NCBI RefSeq assembly: GCF_017896165.1
Contig: NZ_JAFCNB010000002.1
Coordinates: 248,001-312,000 of the forward strand
Direction: 5' to 3'
Source: Microbispora oryzae
GTDB taxonomy: Bacteria; Actinomycetota; Actinomycetes; Streptosporangiales; Streptosporangiaceae
Length of the DNA stretch: 64,000 nt
Shown here: positions 32,652 to 40,104 of the stretch, in pieces
Layout: every line of letters starts with the position of its first letter
Position numbering within the stretch: position 1 is the stretch's first letter
The notes under the pieces: model-generated
Told to the model about the DNA's origin: nothing
The model's database searches: none
What the model saw: only the letters and a program-made list of their open reading frames with translations
Position numbers and translations under genes: made by a program

Positions 32652-32673
32652 CCACTCGTGAACCTCGGGTCGG

Positions 32674-33186
32674 TCAAACGTCAGATCTGGTGAGATCGGC
32701 CAGGTGGCGGGCGGCGTCGGCGATCCGGTCCTCGGCGAAGACCCGGATGCCGTTGGCCTCCAGCAGCGCGGTCGTCACGCCCTGGCCGGGGGTCGTCCGG
32801 CCGCGGAAGGATCCGTCGTGGATCCGGAGCGACCCGCAGGACGGGCTGCCCTCCTTCAGGATCGCGACCCGGATCCCGAAGGACCTGGCGACCGCCAGGG
32901 CCTGCTGCGCGCCGGAGAGGTAGGCGGCGGTCACGTCGTCCCCGGACGGGGTGCGGATCCGGGCGGCCCCGGAGAGAACGGCCGCGCCGCCCGCCCCGCC
33001 CTCGATCTCCGCAGGGGGCCGGGGGATCGGCAGCCCGCCCTCCACCTCCGGGCAGAACGACACGAGCCGCCCCTCCGCCCGCCACGCGGTGAGCACCTCG
33101 TCGTCGCTGGTCTTGGCCCCTCCGTCGTACCGCACCCGGCTGCCGAGCAGGCACGCGCTGACCAGAATCCGCTCCACGCCTCCCAT
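32674..33186 (-). CDS. DUF523 family protein
   Basis: A 170-residue protein with the family signatures ILVSACLLGSRVRYDGG at the N-terminus, CPEVEGGLPIPRPPAE, and ILKEGSPSCGS near residue 115. The conserved Cys and Ser-Cys-Gly suggest a metal or thiol site, and DUF523 proteins are of unknown function. ATG 33186 is chosen. The upstream gap holds three copies of a TCTGTACGAC-like element. Confidence 0.85.
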   Translation of the reverse strand: MGGVERILVSACLLGSRVRYDGGAKTSDDEVLTAWRAEGRLVSFCPEVEGGLPIPRPPAEIEGGAGGAAVLSGAARIRTPSGDDVTAAYLSGAQQALAVARSFGIRVAILKEGSPSCGSLRIHDGSFRGRTTPGQGVTTALLEANGIRVFAEDRIADAARHLADLTRSDV

Positions 33187-33206
33187 TCTGTACGACTCTG
33201 TACGAC
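33187..33206. repeat. 10-bp direct repeat upstream of the DUF523 gene
   Basis: TCTGTACGAC occurs twice in tandem, and TGTCTGTACTAC follows at once as a degenerate third copy. The region beyond it, to 33428, is unusually AT-rich for this genome and should hold the promoter of the roadblock operon, but no clear hexamer pair is visible. Confidence 0.6.
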
Positions 33207-33428
33207 TGTCTGTACTACTTCTGGACCCGGCCCGAGGGCCGGCTCGAGGAACCGATAACCGCATCCGGAAAAATCGAGAAATTCTCACAAAAATCGAATC
33301 ATCCACCCAGGGAGAAGAATCCTTATTCCTGGTTACTAATACGCTTATCCCACCCGTTTCGGGTTTATCGGAGAAGACGGACCGGCTCCTCTAATGTTGG
33401 CCGCTGAATCGGCGGCGAGGAGTCACGG

Positions 33429-33800
33429 GTGATCGGAATCGAGGAATGCCTCTCCGAGGCCATGTCCATACCCGGCGCGGTGGGCGCCGTTCTCGTGGAC
33501 CACACCAGCGGCATGCCGGTGGCGGCCGAGGGCGTGCCCGATCCGGTGCGGGCGGCCGACGGTCTCGGCGACGTCTTCCGCGCCGTCCTCGACGGGATCG
33601 CCCTCGCCTCCCCTGAGCAGGCGGCGCGCGTCGAGGACGTCATCGTGACAACGGACGCCGGCTACCACCTCATCCGCCCGGTCGAGACGGTGGTCGACGG
33701 TCCCCTGCTGCTGTGCCTGCGCCTCGACGGAGACCGCGCGAACCTCGCGCTCGCGCGGCTCCGGCTGCGGGCCGTCCCGGGCGAGCGTGCGGCCCGCTGA
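33429..33800 (+). CDS. Roadblock/LC7-like protein A
   Basis: A 123-residue protein starting GTG 33429 behind GAGGAG. The sequence AMSIPGAVGAVLVDHTSGMP, then EDVIVTTDAGYHLIRPVE and LLCLRLDGDRANLALARLRL, reads as a roadblock/LC7 alpha-beta fold. It is clearly paralogous to the fourth gene of the operon (35176-35547): the two share GA-GA-V-D--SGM, ED--(I/V)T--YHLIRP and RANLA-AR. Roadblock proteins usually regulate small Ras-like GTPases. It is followed, three bases later, by the DUF4388 gene, so translational coupling is likely. Confidence 0.7.
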   Translation: MIGIEECLSEAMSIPGAVGAVLVDHTSGMPVAAEGVPDPVRAADGLGDVFRAVLDGIALASPEQAARVEDVIVTTDAGYHLIRPVETVVDGPLLLCLRLDGDRANLALARLRLRAVPGERAAR

Positions 33801-33803
33801 GTC

Positions 33804-34754
33804 ATGGCCGCACCGACCATCGACGCCCTTCTCACCGACCTGGCCGAGGGCGGAGCCACCGGCGCGCTGCGTGTGGGCAAGGAGGGCACCCTCTTCCTCG
33901 ACCGCGGCCGGGTCTCGTACGCCGAGTGCGCGGTGACGCCGGGCGTGGAGGACCTGCTGGCCGCCTCCGGCCGCATCGCCGCGGGCGGGATCCGCGGGGC
34001 GCGCCAGACGGCCGGACCCGGCGGCGGGGGCGACCTGCTGGTGCGCCGAGGCGTGCTGAGCAGGGGCGAGCTCCAGTTCTGCGTGCTCGGAGCCACGCTG
34101 GACGCGGCGTTCTTCCTGCTGCGGCCGTCGTCCGCCCGCCCCCGGTTCAAGGACGGCGAGGCGCACTGGCTCGGCAGTCACTGGTTCTTCACCGTGTCCG
34201 GCCTGTTCAGGGAGTGCGCCCGCCGCCGGGCACGGCTGGAGCGGGCCTGGCCGTCCCCAGCGCTGGACGCCCTGCCGGTCGTCCCGGTCCGCCGGCCGCC
34301 GGGCGCACGGGTGGTGCTCACGTCCCTCCAGTGGGAGCTGCTGGTCGCGGCGGACGCCCAGGCCACCCCGGCGGATCTGGCCCGCAGGCTGGGTCGTCCG
34401 ATGTACGGCGTCCTGCTCGCCGTACGGGAACTGGCGGCGGCCGGGCTGCTCGCGTCCCCCGACGAGCCGGCGGACGGCGAGTCACCCGATCCCCCGGCGG
34501 GCTCCGCCGCACCTGCGACACCGGCGGGGGCATCGGGGGCATCGGGGGCGTCGGAAACGGTGGCACTTGCCCGGCGGACTCCCGGCGCGACCAAGGCGCA
34601 GCGCGATCGGGCAGGCCAGGCGAATCAGGCAGATCGGCCGGCCGGATCGACCCGCCAGGGCGCGGGGCCGGGAGCGCTGCCGTCCGTCACAGGCGACGCC
34701 TCCGACGTCGAGCTGCTCATCAGGCTGCGCGACGCGCTAGAGGCGCTGCGGTGA
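33804..34754 (+). CDS. DUF4388 (PATAN-like) protein with winged-helix segment
   Basis: The protein has 316 residues. DUF4388 occupies about residues 5-110 (GATGALRVGKEGTLFLDRGR, VSYAECAVTPGVEDLLA), with a second half-domain ending near 125. A winged-helix-like segment follows at about 170-225 (LTSLQWELLVAADAQATPAD). The C-terminus is low-complexity with a final amphipathic stretch (DVELLIRLRDALEALR). DUF4388 proteins associate with roadblock and GTPase modules in other bacteria. This one lies between roadblock genes, consistent with a scaffold or DNA-binding output; function is inferred from context. Confidence 0.7.
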   Translation: MAAPTIDALLTDLAEGGATGALRVGKEGTLFLDRGRVSYAECAVTPGVEDLLAASGRIAAGGIRGARQTAGPGGGGDLLVRRGVLSRGELQFCVLGATLDAAFFLLRPSSARPRFKDGEAHWLGSHWFFTVSGLFRECARRRARLERAWPSPALDALPVVPVRRPPGARVVLTSLQWELLVAADAQATPADLARRLGRPMYGVLLAVRELAAAGLLASPDEPADGESPDPPAGSAAPATPAGASGASGASETVALARRTPGATKAQRDRAGQANQADRPAGSTRQGAGPGALPSVTGDASDVELLIRLRDALEALR

Positions 34755-34795
34755 TCACACGTACCTGGCTCAAGCGGACCGGAAAGGCTGTCTCG

Positions 34796-35179
34796 ATGGA
34801 CCTGCGCCATGACGTGCACGAGGAGCTCGTCCGGCTGCGCCTGCGCACACCGGAGATCGTCGGCGTTCTGGCATGCACGGTCGACGGGATGCTCGTCACC
34901 ACCGACCTGCCCGAGGGCACCGAGCAGACGGCGGCGCTGACCTCCGCCCTGCTGTCCATGAGCCGCCGGATGGCCGGCCTGGCCCGCATCGGCGCGCTCG
35001 AGGAGACGTTGATCTCCGCCACCCACGGCCACGCCGCCTGTTACGCCGCGGGGCCCAAGCTCGTCCTCACCGTACTCGCGGGCCACGGGGCCAACCTGGG
35101 CCTGCTGCGGATCGAGGGACGCAAGACGGCGGCCACACTCGCCGCCATCGTCGAACGCGGAACGGAGAAGAGCACATGA
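34796..35179 (+). CDS. Roadblock/LC7-like protein B
   Basis: A 127-residue protein from ATG 34796; a GTG at 34751 overlapping the previous stop (GTGA) with a GAGG site would add 15 residues and signal coupling. The core reads TPEIVGVLACTVDGMLVTTD, ALLSMSRRMAGL, HAACYAAGPKLVLTVLAGHG and NLGLLRIEG, the standard roadblock/LC7 pattern like that of CvnB-type proteins. It overlaps the next start by ATGA. There is no histidine kinase or GTPase next to it as there is in conservons. Confidence 0.75.
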   Translation: MDLRHDVHEELVRLRLRTPEIVGVLACTVDGMLVTTDLPEGTEQTAALTSALLSMSRRMAGLARIGALEETLISATHGHAACYAAGPKLVLTVLAGHGANLGLLRIEGRKTAATLAAIVERGTEKST

Positions 35180-35547
35180 GCAACATGGACGTGTCCCTCA
35201 AGGACATGATGGCCATCGACGGCGCGATCGGGGCCGCGGTGGTCGACTACGGCAGCGGCATGGCGCTGGGCACACTGGGCGGCTCCAAGGAGCTCGACCT
35301 CCAGGTGGCGTCCGCCGCCAACACGGAGGTCGTCAAGGCCAAGCTGCGGGCGATGGACGCGCTGAAGCTCAACGACACCATCGAGGACATCCTCATCACG
35401 CTCGGCGGCCAGTATCACCTCATCCGCCCGCTGTCCGGGCGGGCGGGCAAAGGCCTGTTCCTCTATCTCGCCCTGGACCGTGGGCGGGCCAACCTCGCCA
35501 TGGCCCGGCACCACCTCCGGTCCATCGAGGACCGGCTGGAGGTCTGA
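35176..35547 (+). CDS. Roadblock/LC7-like protein C
   Basis: A 123-residue protein whose ATG overlaps the preceding stop by four bases. The fold elements are MMAIDGAIGAAVVDYGSGMA, IEDILITLGGQYHLIRPLSG and LFLYLALDRGRANLAMARHH. It is a paralogue of protein A at the head of the operon. Three roadblock proteins of two subtypes in one transcript could form homo- or heterodimers. A regulated partner is not encoded in the window. Confidence 0.75.
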   Translation: MSNMDVSLKDMMAIDGAIGAAVVDYGSGMALGTLGGSKELDLQVASAANTEVVKAKLRAMDALKLNDTIEDILITLGGQYHLIRPLSGRAGKGLFLYLALDRGRANLAMARHHLRSIEDRLEV

Positions 35548-35631
35548 ACCGGCGGCCGGGAGACGCCCGCCCGCCGTCTCCCGGCCCTCTTCCCCCGTCC
35601 GGATGCGCCCGATCAGTACACATATAGTGTC

Positions 35632-35646
35632 GTTAGTCCAGCTAAC
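35632..35646. promoter_or_regulatory. Inverted repeat before the MFS exporter gene
   Basis: GTTAG-5 nt-CTAAC lies directly before the GGGGGAGGG ribosome site and just after a TATAGT-like -10, so a repressor site overlapping the start of transcription is plausible. Confidence 0.4.
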
Positions 35647-35663
35647 CAGGGGGAGGGCGCCAT

Positions 35664-37073
35664 ATGAGCCGGGGCAGGCGGATCCTGGTTCTTCTCATCT
35701 GCTGCATGAGCCTGCTCATCGTGGCGCTCGACAACACGATCGTGAATGTCGCGCTCCCCTCCCTCGGCCACGACCTGCGCGCGCCCGTCTCCGGGCTCCA
35801 GTGGACCGTGGACGCCTACACGCTGACGCTCGCCAGTCTGCTGATGCTGGCCGGCTCGACGGGCGACCGAGTCGGGCGGCGGCGCGTCTTCCAGATCGGG
35901 CTGGTGGTCTTCTCCGCCGGTTCGCTGCTGTGCAGTCTCGCCCCGAGCCTCGGGTGGCTGGTGGGCTTCCGGGTCGTGCAGGCGGTCGGCGGCTCGATGC
36001 TCAACCCGGTGGCCATGTCGATCATCACCAACACGTTCACGGACCGGCGGGAACGGGCGCAGGCCATCGGCGTGTGGGGCGGTGTCGTCGGCGTCAGCAT
36101 GGCCCTCGGCCCGGTCGTCGGCGGCCTGCTCACCGACTCGGTCAACTGGCGGGCCATCTTCTGGATCAACGTGCCGATCGGCGTGGCCGCGCTGGTGCTC
36201 ACCCGGCTGTTCGTGCCCGAGTCGAAGGCGCCCAGGGCGCGCAGGATCGATCCGGTGGGCCAGCTGCTCGTCATCACGATGCTCGGGACGCTGACGTACG
36301 GGATCATCGAGGGCCCGGCCGCGGGGGCCGCCGTGAGCGCCGCCTGCTTCGCCGTGGCCGCCGCGGCCCTCGCCGGGCTGGTGCTCTACGAGTCGCGGCG
36401 TCACCAGCCGCTCATCGACGTCCGGTTCTTCCGTAGCGCGCCGTTCGCCGGGGCCGCGGTCGGGGCGGTGGCCGGATTCTCCGCCCTGGGGTCGTTCCTG
36501 TTCCTCAACACCCTTGTGCTGCAGAACCAGCGCGGCCTCTCCGCCCTGGACGCCGGGCTCTGCACCCTGCCGGTCGCGGTGATGGCGACCGTGTTCGGAC
36601 CGCTGTCCGGCCGGCTCGTGGCGACGCGCGGCCCCCGCCCGTCCCTGATCGTCGCGGGCGTGGGCCTGGCGGCGGCCGGGGCGCTGCTCACGCGGACCAC
36701 CCCGGACACTCCGCTGCCCGCGCTGCTGGCGATCTACGTGGTCTTCGGTCTCGGTTTCGGCGTGCTGAACCCGCCGATCACCAACACGGCCGTGTCGGGA
36801 ATGCCGATGGAGCAGGCGGGCGTGGCCGCGGCGGTGGCGTCGACCAGCCGCCAGGTCGGCCAGTCCCTCGGCGTCGCCGTGGCCGGTGCCGTCGTCTCCG
36901 CCGGCGTCGCAGGTCCGGGGTTCGCCGCCGCCGCGCACACCGCCTGGTGGATCAACGCCGCGTACGGCGCGCTCGTCCTGTGCGTCGGCTTCGCGACCAC
37001 CGGCGCATGGGCCCGGAGGACGGCGGAACGCACAGCGGCGCGGTTCCAGCCACGGGAGACCGTGGACGCCTGA
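35664..37073 (+). CDS. MFS exporter, DHA2 (EmrB/QacA) family
   Basis: A 469-residue protein with about 14 membrane segments. DHA2 signatures include LDNTIVNVALPSLGHDL in the first segment, the motif A-like GDRVGRRRVFQ and motif C-like GGVVGVSMALGPVVGGLL. The family exports drugs or metabolites driven by proton motive force. An inverted repeat lies next to its ribosome site, but no regulator gene is adjacent, the nearest being the TOBE protein. It follows the roadblock operon after 116 bp with its own promoter. Confidence 0.9.
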   Translation: MSRGRRILVLLICCMSLLIVALDNTIVNVALPSLGHDLRAPVSGLQWTVDAYTLTLASLLMLAGSTGDRVGRRRVFQIGLVVFSAGSLLCSLAPSLGWLVGFRVVQAVGGSMLNPVAMSIITNTFTDRRERAQAIGVWGGVVGVSMALGPVVGGLLTDSVNWRAIFWINVPIGVAALVLTRLFVPESKAPRARRIDPVGQLLVITMLGTLTYGIIEGPAAGAAVSAACFAVAAAALAGLVLYESRRHQPLIDVRFFRSAPFAGAAVGAVAGFSALGSFLFLNTLVLQNQRGLSALDAGLCTLPVAVMATVFGPLSGRLVATRGPRPSLIVAGVGLAAAGALLTRTTPDTPLPALLAIYVVFGLGFGVLNPPITNTAVSGMPMEQAGVAAAVASTSRQVGQSLGVAVAGAVVSAGVAGPGFAAAAHTAWWINAAYGALVLCVGFATTGAWARRTAERTAARFQPRETVDA

Positions 37074-37096
37074 GGCCGGCCCGGCCGATCAGCGTG

Positions 37097-37486
37097 TCAG
37101 GAGCCGGTCAGCTCCACCACGACATTGGTCGACTTCACCACGGCGACGGCCACGACGCCCGGCGCGAGGCCCAGCTCGTCGGCCGACTCGCGGCTCATCA
37201 GCGACACGACACGGAACGGACCCGCGGCGATCTCCACCTGGGCCATGACGCCGTCTCTGGTGACCTCGGTGACGATGCCCCGGAAGCGGTTGCGGGCGGA
37301 GGAGGTCGCGCCGCCCCGCTCGTCGCGGGCCGCCTGGGAACGGGCGAAGGCGGCCAGATCGGGGCCGGAGATCAGCCGGTGGCCGTACTCGTCGCGCTGC
37401 GCGGGCAGCCGTCCCGAGTCGACCCAGCGCCGCACGGTGTCGGCGCTCACGCCCAGCAACACCGCCGACTCCCCGATCCGGAACAC
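37097..37486 (-). CDS. MerR-like helix-turn-helix and TOBE (molbindin) protein
   Basis: A 129-residue protein from GTG 37486 (VFRIGESAVLLGV). An excisionase/MerR-type HTH (about 3-50, GVSADTVRRWVDSGRLPAQR) is joined to a TOBE/Mop domain (about 62-129, RNRFRGIVTEVTRDGVMAQV and VVAVAVVKSTNVVVEL). Mop domains bind molybdate or tungstate, so a molybdate-responsive regulator or storage role is likely. No modABC genes are in the window. Confidence 0.85.
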   Translation of the reverse strand: MFRIGESAVLLGVSADTVRRWVDSGRLPAQRDEYGHRLISGPDLAAFARSQAARDERGGATSSARNRFRGIVTEVTRDGVMAQVEIAAGPFRVVSLMSRESADELGLAPGVVAVAVVKSTNVVVELTGS

Positions 37487-37678
37487 GGCACCACAGTAGA
37501 CCCCGCGGAAGCGGTGGATCAATCGGAGCCGACTGAACCTGAACGGGCCTGAAGCGACGCGGTCAACCGCCCATTACCAAGAGATGCCCCCTTTTGGTGT
37601 TCCGCGCAGACTGCCCAACAAATCCGGTGGAAGACTCTCTATAGGTGCATTACTCACCAAAAAGGGAGGAGAGCCGCC

Positions 37679-38269
37679 TTGGCCGCCAAATCTTCCGCCA
37701 GAGTCCATTCCCGTGCGAGCAGCCAGCCGTGGCTGCACCAGAGAGGGATGCAGATACAGGAGTTCGGCACGGTTCGCGATTTCCCCGTCGGTCTGCCGAG
37801 GGAGACTCGTGAGTACTCATGTCAGCGGCTCAACCAGATCCTGGCGGACACACAGATCCTCTACAGCCTCTACAAGAAGCACCACTGGCTCATGCGGGGC
37901 CCCACCTTCTACCAGCTCCACCTGCTCCTCGACAAGCACGCGGAGGAGCAGCTGCCGATCATCGACATGATCGCCGAAAGGGTGCAGACCCTCGGCGGGG
38001 TCGCGGTCGGCGATCCGCGTCAGGTGGCCGAGATGACCGTCATCCCGCGCCCGCCGGACGGCGTGGAGGAGGTGCCGGCCATGCTCTCCCGCCTCCTGGA
38101 GGCGCACGAGACCATCCTCGTGGCCAGCCACGACGCGGCCGCCCGCGCGGGCGAGATGGGTGACGACGGGACCAACGACCTGCTCGTCTCCGAGGTGATC
38201 CGTACGGGTGAACTGCAGGCCTGGTTCCTGGCCGAGCACCTCGTCGACACGCCGCTCGTCCGCGCCTGA
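37679..38269 (+). CDS. dps: Dps-family ferritin-like protein
   Basis: A 196-residue protein. The TTG at 37679 has GGAGGA eight bases upstream and is preferred to ATG 37748. After a basic N-terminal tail of about 40 residues, the ferritin-like four-helix bundle starts at SCQRLNQILADTQILYSLYK. The inter-subunit ferroxidase site is visible as H-W-x-M-R-G-P and D-K-H-A-E-E with IDMIAERVQTLGG. Dps dodecamers oxidise and store iron and protect DNA. The positively charged tail may bind DNA. Confidence 0.9.
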   Translation: MAAKSSARVHSRASSQPWLHQRGMQIQEFGTVRDFPVGLPRETREYSCQRLNQILADTQILYSLYKKHHWLMRGPTFYQLHLLLDKHAEEQLPIIDMIAERVQTLGGVAVGDPRQVAEMTVIPRPPDGVEEVPAMLSRLLEAHETILVASHDAAARAGEMGDDGTNDLLVSEVIRTGELQAWFLAEHLVDTPLVRA

Positions 38270-38293
38270 CGCGGTCGGGCGGGTTCAGGCGCG
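38261..38293. terminator. Hairpin between convergent genes
   Basis: CGCGCCTGA (38261-38269) pairs with TCAGGCGCG (38285-38293). It includes the stop codon of the Dps gene and precedes the end of the DinB gene, so it can end both transcripts. Confidence 0.5.
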
Positions 38294-38300
38294 ATCGGGG

Positions 38301-38885
38301 TCAAGAACTCGCCGGGGCGGCGGGGGTCCACGGCGTGAGCCACGGGCTCGGCGGCCAGCCCTCCGCCGCCGCGAGCAGCGGGAACGCGGTCGCCCCGTCG
38401 ATCGTCTCGCGGACGATGTCGGCGTGGCCCGCGTGCCGTGCCGTCTCCTCGATGAGGTGGAGCAGCACCCAGCGCACCGACCAGGCGTCGGCGCCGTCGG
38501 GCGGCCAGGGCCAGTCCGCCGGGACCGGCACCGCCTGGCCCATATCGGGCACGCCGCCGATCACCTTCTCGGTGCGCCGGGCGACCGCGGCGTACTCGTC
38601 CAGCACGCTCGCGAGTGTCTCGCCGGGCTGCATCCGGAACGCCCGGTGATACGCCTCCTCCGACCTCGCGGGGGGCGTGCCCATGACGATGTCGGCCCAG
38701 ATGTCCTCGGCGAACGTGACGTGCTTGATCAGGCCGCCCACGCTGAGCGCGCTCACAGTGGGAGTGGATGCGGCCTGCGCGTCGGTGAGGCCGTGAGCCG
38801 CGACCCGGAGCACGAGACGCTGCTGGTCGAGAAAGGCGAGCAGCGCGTCGCGCTCATCGGTGACGGGACGGACGAACCCGGGCAC
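38301..38885 (-). CDS. DinB-superfamily (DUF664) protein
   Basis: A 194-residue four-helix bundle protein. The metal-binding pattern is GLIKHVTFAE in the second helix with HLIEETARHAGHADIVRE in the fourth, giving the triad of histidines typical for DinB/DUF664. GTG 38885 has GGAG eight bases upstream. Relatives include mycothiol-dependent enzymes, so a thiol S-transferase role is possible. The substrate is unknown. Confidence 0.8.
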   Translation of the reverse strand: MPGFVRPVTDERDALLAFLDQQRLVLRVAAHGLTDAQAASTPTVSALSVGGLIKHVTFAEDIWADIVMGTPPARSEEAYHRAFRMQPGETLASVLDEYAAVARRTEKVIGGVPDMGQAVPVPADWPWPPDGADAWSVRWVLLHLIEETARHAGHADIVRETIDGATAFPLLAAAEGWPPSPWLTPWTPAAPASS

Positions 38886-38974
38886 GAGATCAGCTCCTTC
38901 GCTGACGGCGGACCCTCCGCATCGTGGCATCGACGCCGTCGCCGCGCGGGCGGAACACGCGGATCCGCACCGCG

Positions 38975-39943
38975 TTATCGCAGCTCAATGACCAGTTCGT
39001 CCCCCTCCTCCTGAACTGCGACGCCGAACCCGGCGCACGCCCGGGTGAACCTGTCCCGGATCCAGCGCCGCTCCTCGTCGTCCGCGAGCCGGGTCCGGCC
39101 GAACTCCAGCTTGATCGGCACGGCGCGCAGCAGGAGCGGCCCCGTGTCGTCGAGGGCGACGAGGAAGAGCAGCCCGAGATCGTTGCGGAGGTTCTCGTCG
39201 ACGATGTAGTCGTCGATGAAGTCGCCGAGGTCGAACAGCACGGGCGGCTCCACCCCGTGGAAGACGTGCGCCGAGTGCCCGGCCACCAGGCTCGCCCCGG
39301 CCCAGGTAAGAGTCCGGGCGGCGGACCGGATGTAGGCCCGGGGCCGGTCGGTCATGTTGGGGCCCCAGTGCGGCGTCACCAGCACGACGTCGGCCCGGCG
39401 GCGCAGGTCGCGGACCGCCTCGACCAGCCAGGCCGGCACGCCCGCCGTCAGGTCGGCGTACGCCACGCCCGGCCGGTCGGGCGCGGCGGCGAACTCGGCG
39501 GGGTGATCGGTCACGCCGAGCACGCCGACGTACACACCGCTGATGGGGATGATCTCGGGCCGGCGCGCCTCCTTCTCGTCGGCGCCCGCGCCCACACAGC
39601 GCACGCCCAGCCGCGCCAGGTGCTCCCGCGTGTCCAGCAGCGCCTCCGGGCCATAGTCGAGGGCGTGGTTGTTGGCCAGAGTGACGCATCCGACGCCGAG
39701 ACCGGCGAGCAGGTCGGCGGCCTTCGGCGGCGCCCGGAAGTGGAACGGCTTGCCCGGCGCCTCCCAGCGCCGGCCGCGGTCGGAGACGCAACATTCGAGG
39801 TTGAGCAGGAAGAGGTCGGCCTCGTCGATCCGTTCGCGCAGTCCGGGCGAGAAGAAGCGAGCCGGGTCGGGCGACCGGCCGATCAGGTCGCCCACGCCCC
39901 GGCCCAGCATCGTGTCCCCCGCCAGCGCCACAGTCACCGACAT
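38975..39943 (-). CDS. CapA-family metallophosphatase-like protein
   Basis: A 322-residue protein. The metal-site pattern is LAGDTMLGRG, NLECCVSDRG, LANNHALDYGPEALLDT, PHWGPNM and AGHSAHVFHG, the order found in the calcineurin-like CapA/PgsA family named for poly-gamma-glutamate synthesis. No signal peptide or membrane span is seen and no capB/capC partners exist here, so polymer synthesis is not implied. GTG/ATG 39943 begins directly with the first motif. Confidence 0.85.
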   Translation of the reverse strand: MSVTVALAGDTMLGRGVGDLIGRSPDPARFFSPGLRERIDEADLFLLNLECCVSDRGRRWEAPGKPFHFRAPPKAADLLAGLGVGCVTLANNHALDYGPEALLDTREHLARLGVRCVGAGADEKEARRPEIIPISGVYVGVLGVTDHPAEFAAAPDRPGVAYADLTAGVPAWLVEAVRDLRRRADVVLVTPHWGPNMTDRPRAYIRSAARTLTWAGASLVAGHSAHVFHGVEPPVLFDLGDFIDDYIVDENLRNDLGLLFLVALDDTGPLLLRAVPIKLEFGRTRLADDEERRWIRDRFTRACAGFGVAVQEEGDELVIELR

Positions 39944-40104
39944 GCCACATCACCTACCCGACCGGCACGCTCCCCTTACCCGCCCTGGACGCGGAGCAAC
40001 ACAGGACAGGGCACCACAGCGACAGGGACAACACAGGACAGGGGCGACATGGCAATCGGGGGTGACACAGCGATCAGGGTGACGCAGCAACCGGGTGACA
40101 CGGG

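Noticed and set aside
33429..35547. A classical conservon (cvn) operon
   Set aside because: CvnA-type kinase, CvnC and CvnD GTPase genes are missing and a DUF4388 protein is present instead.
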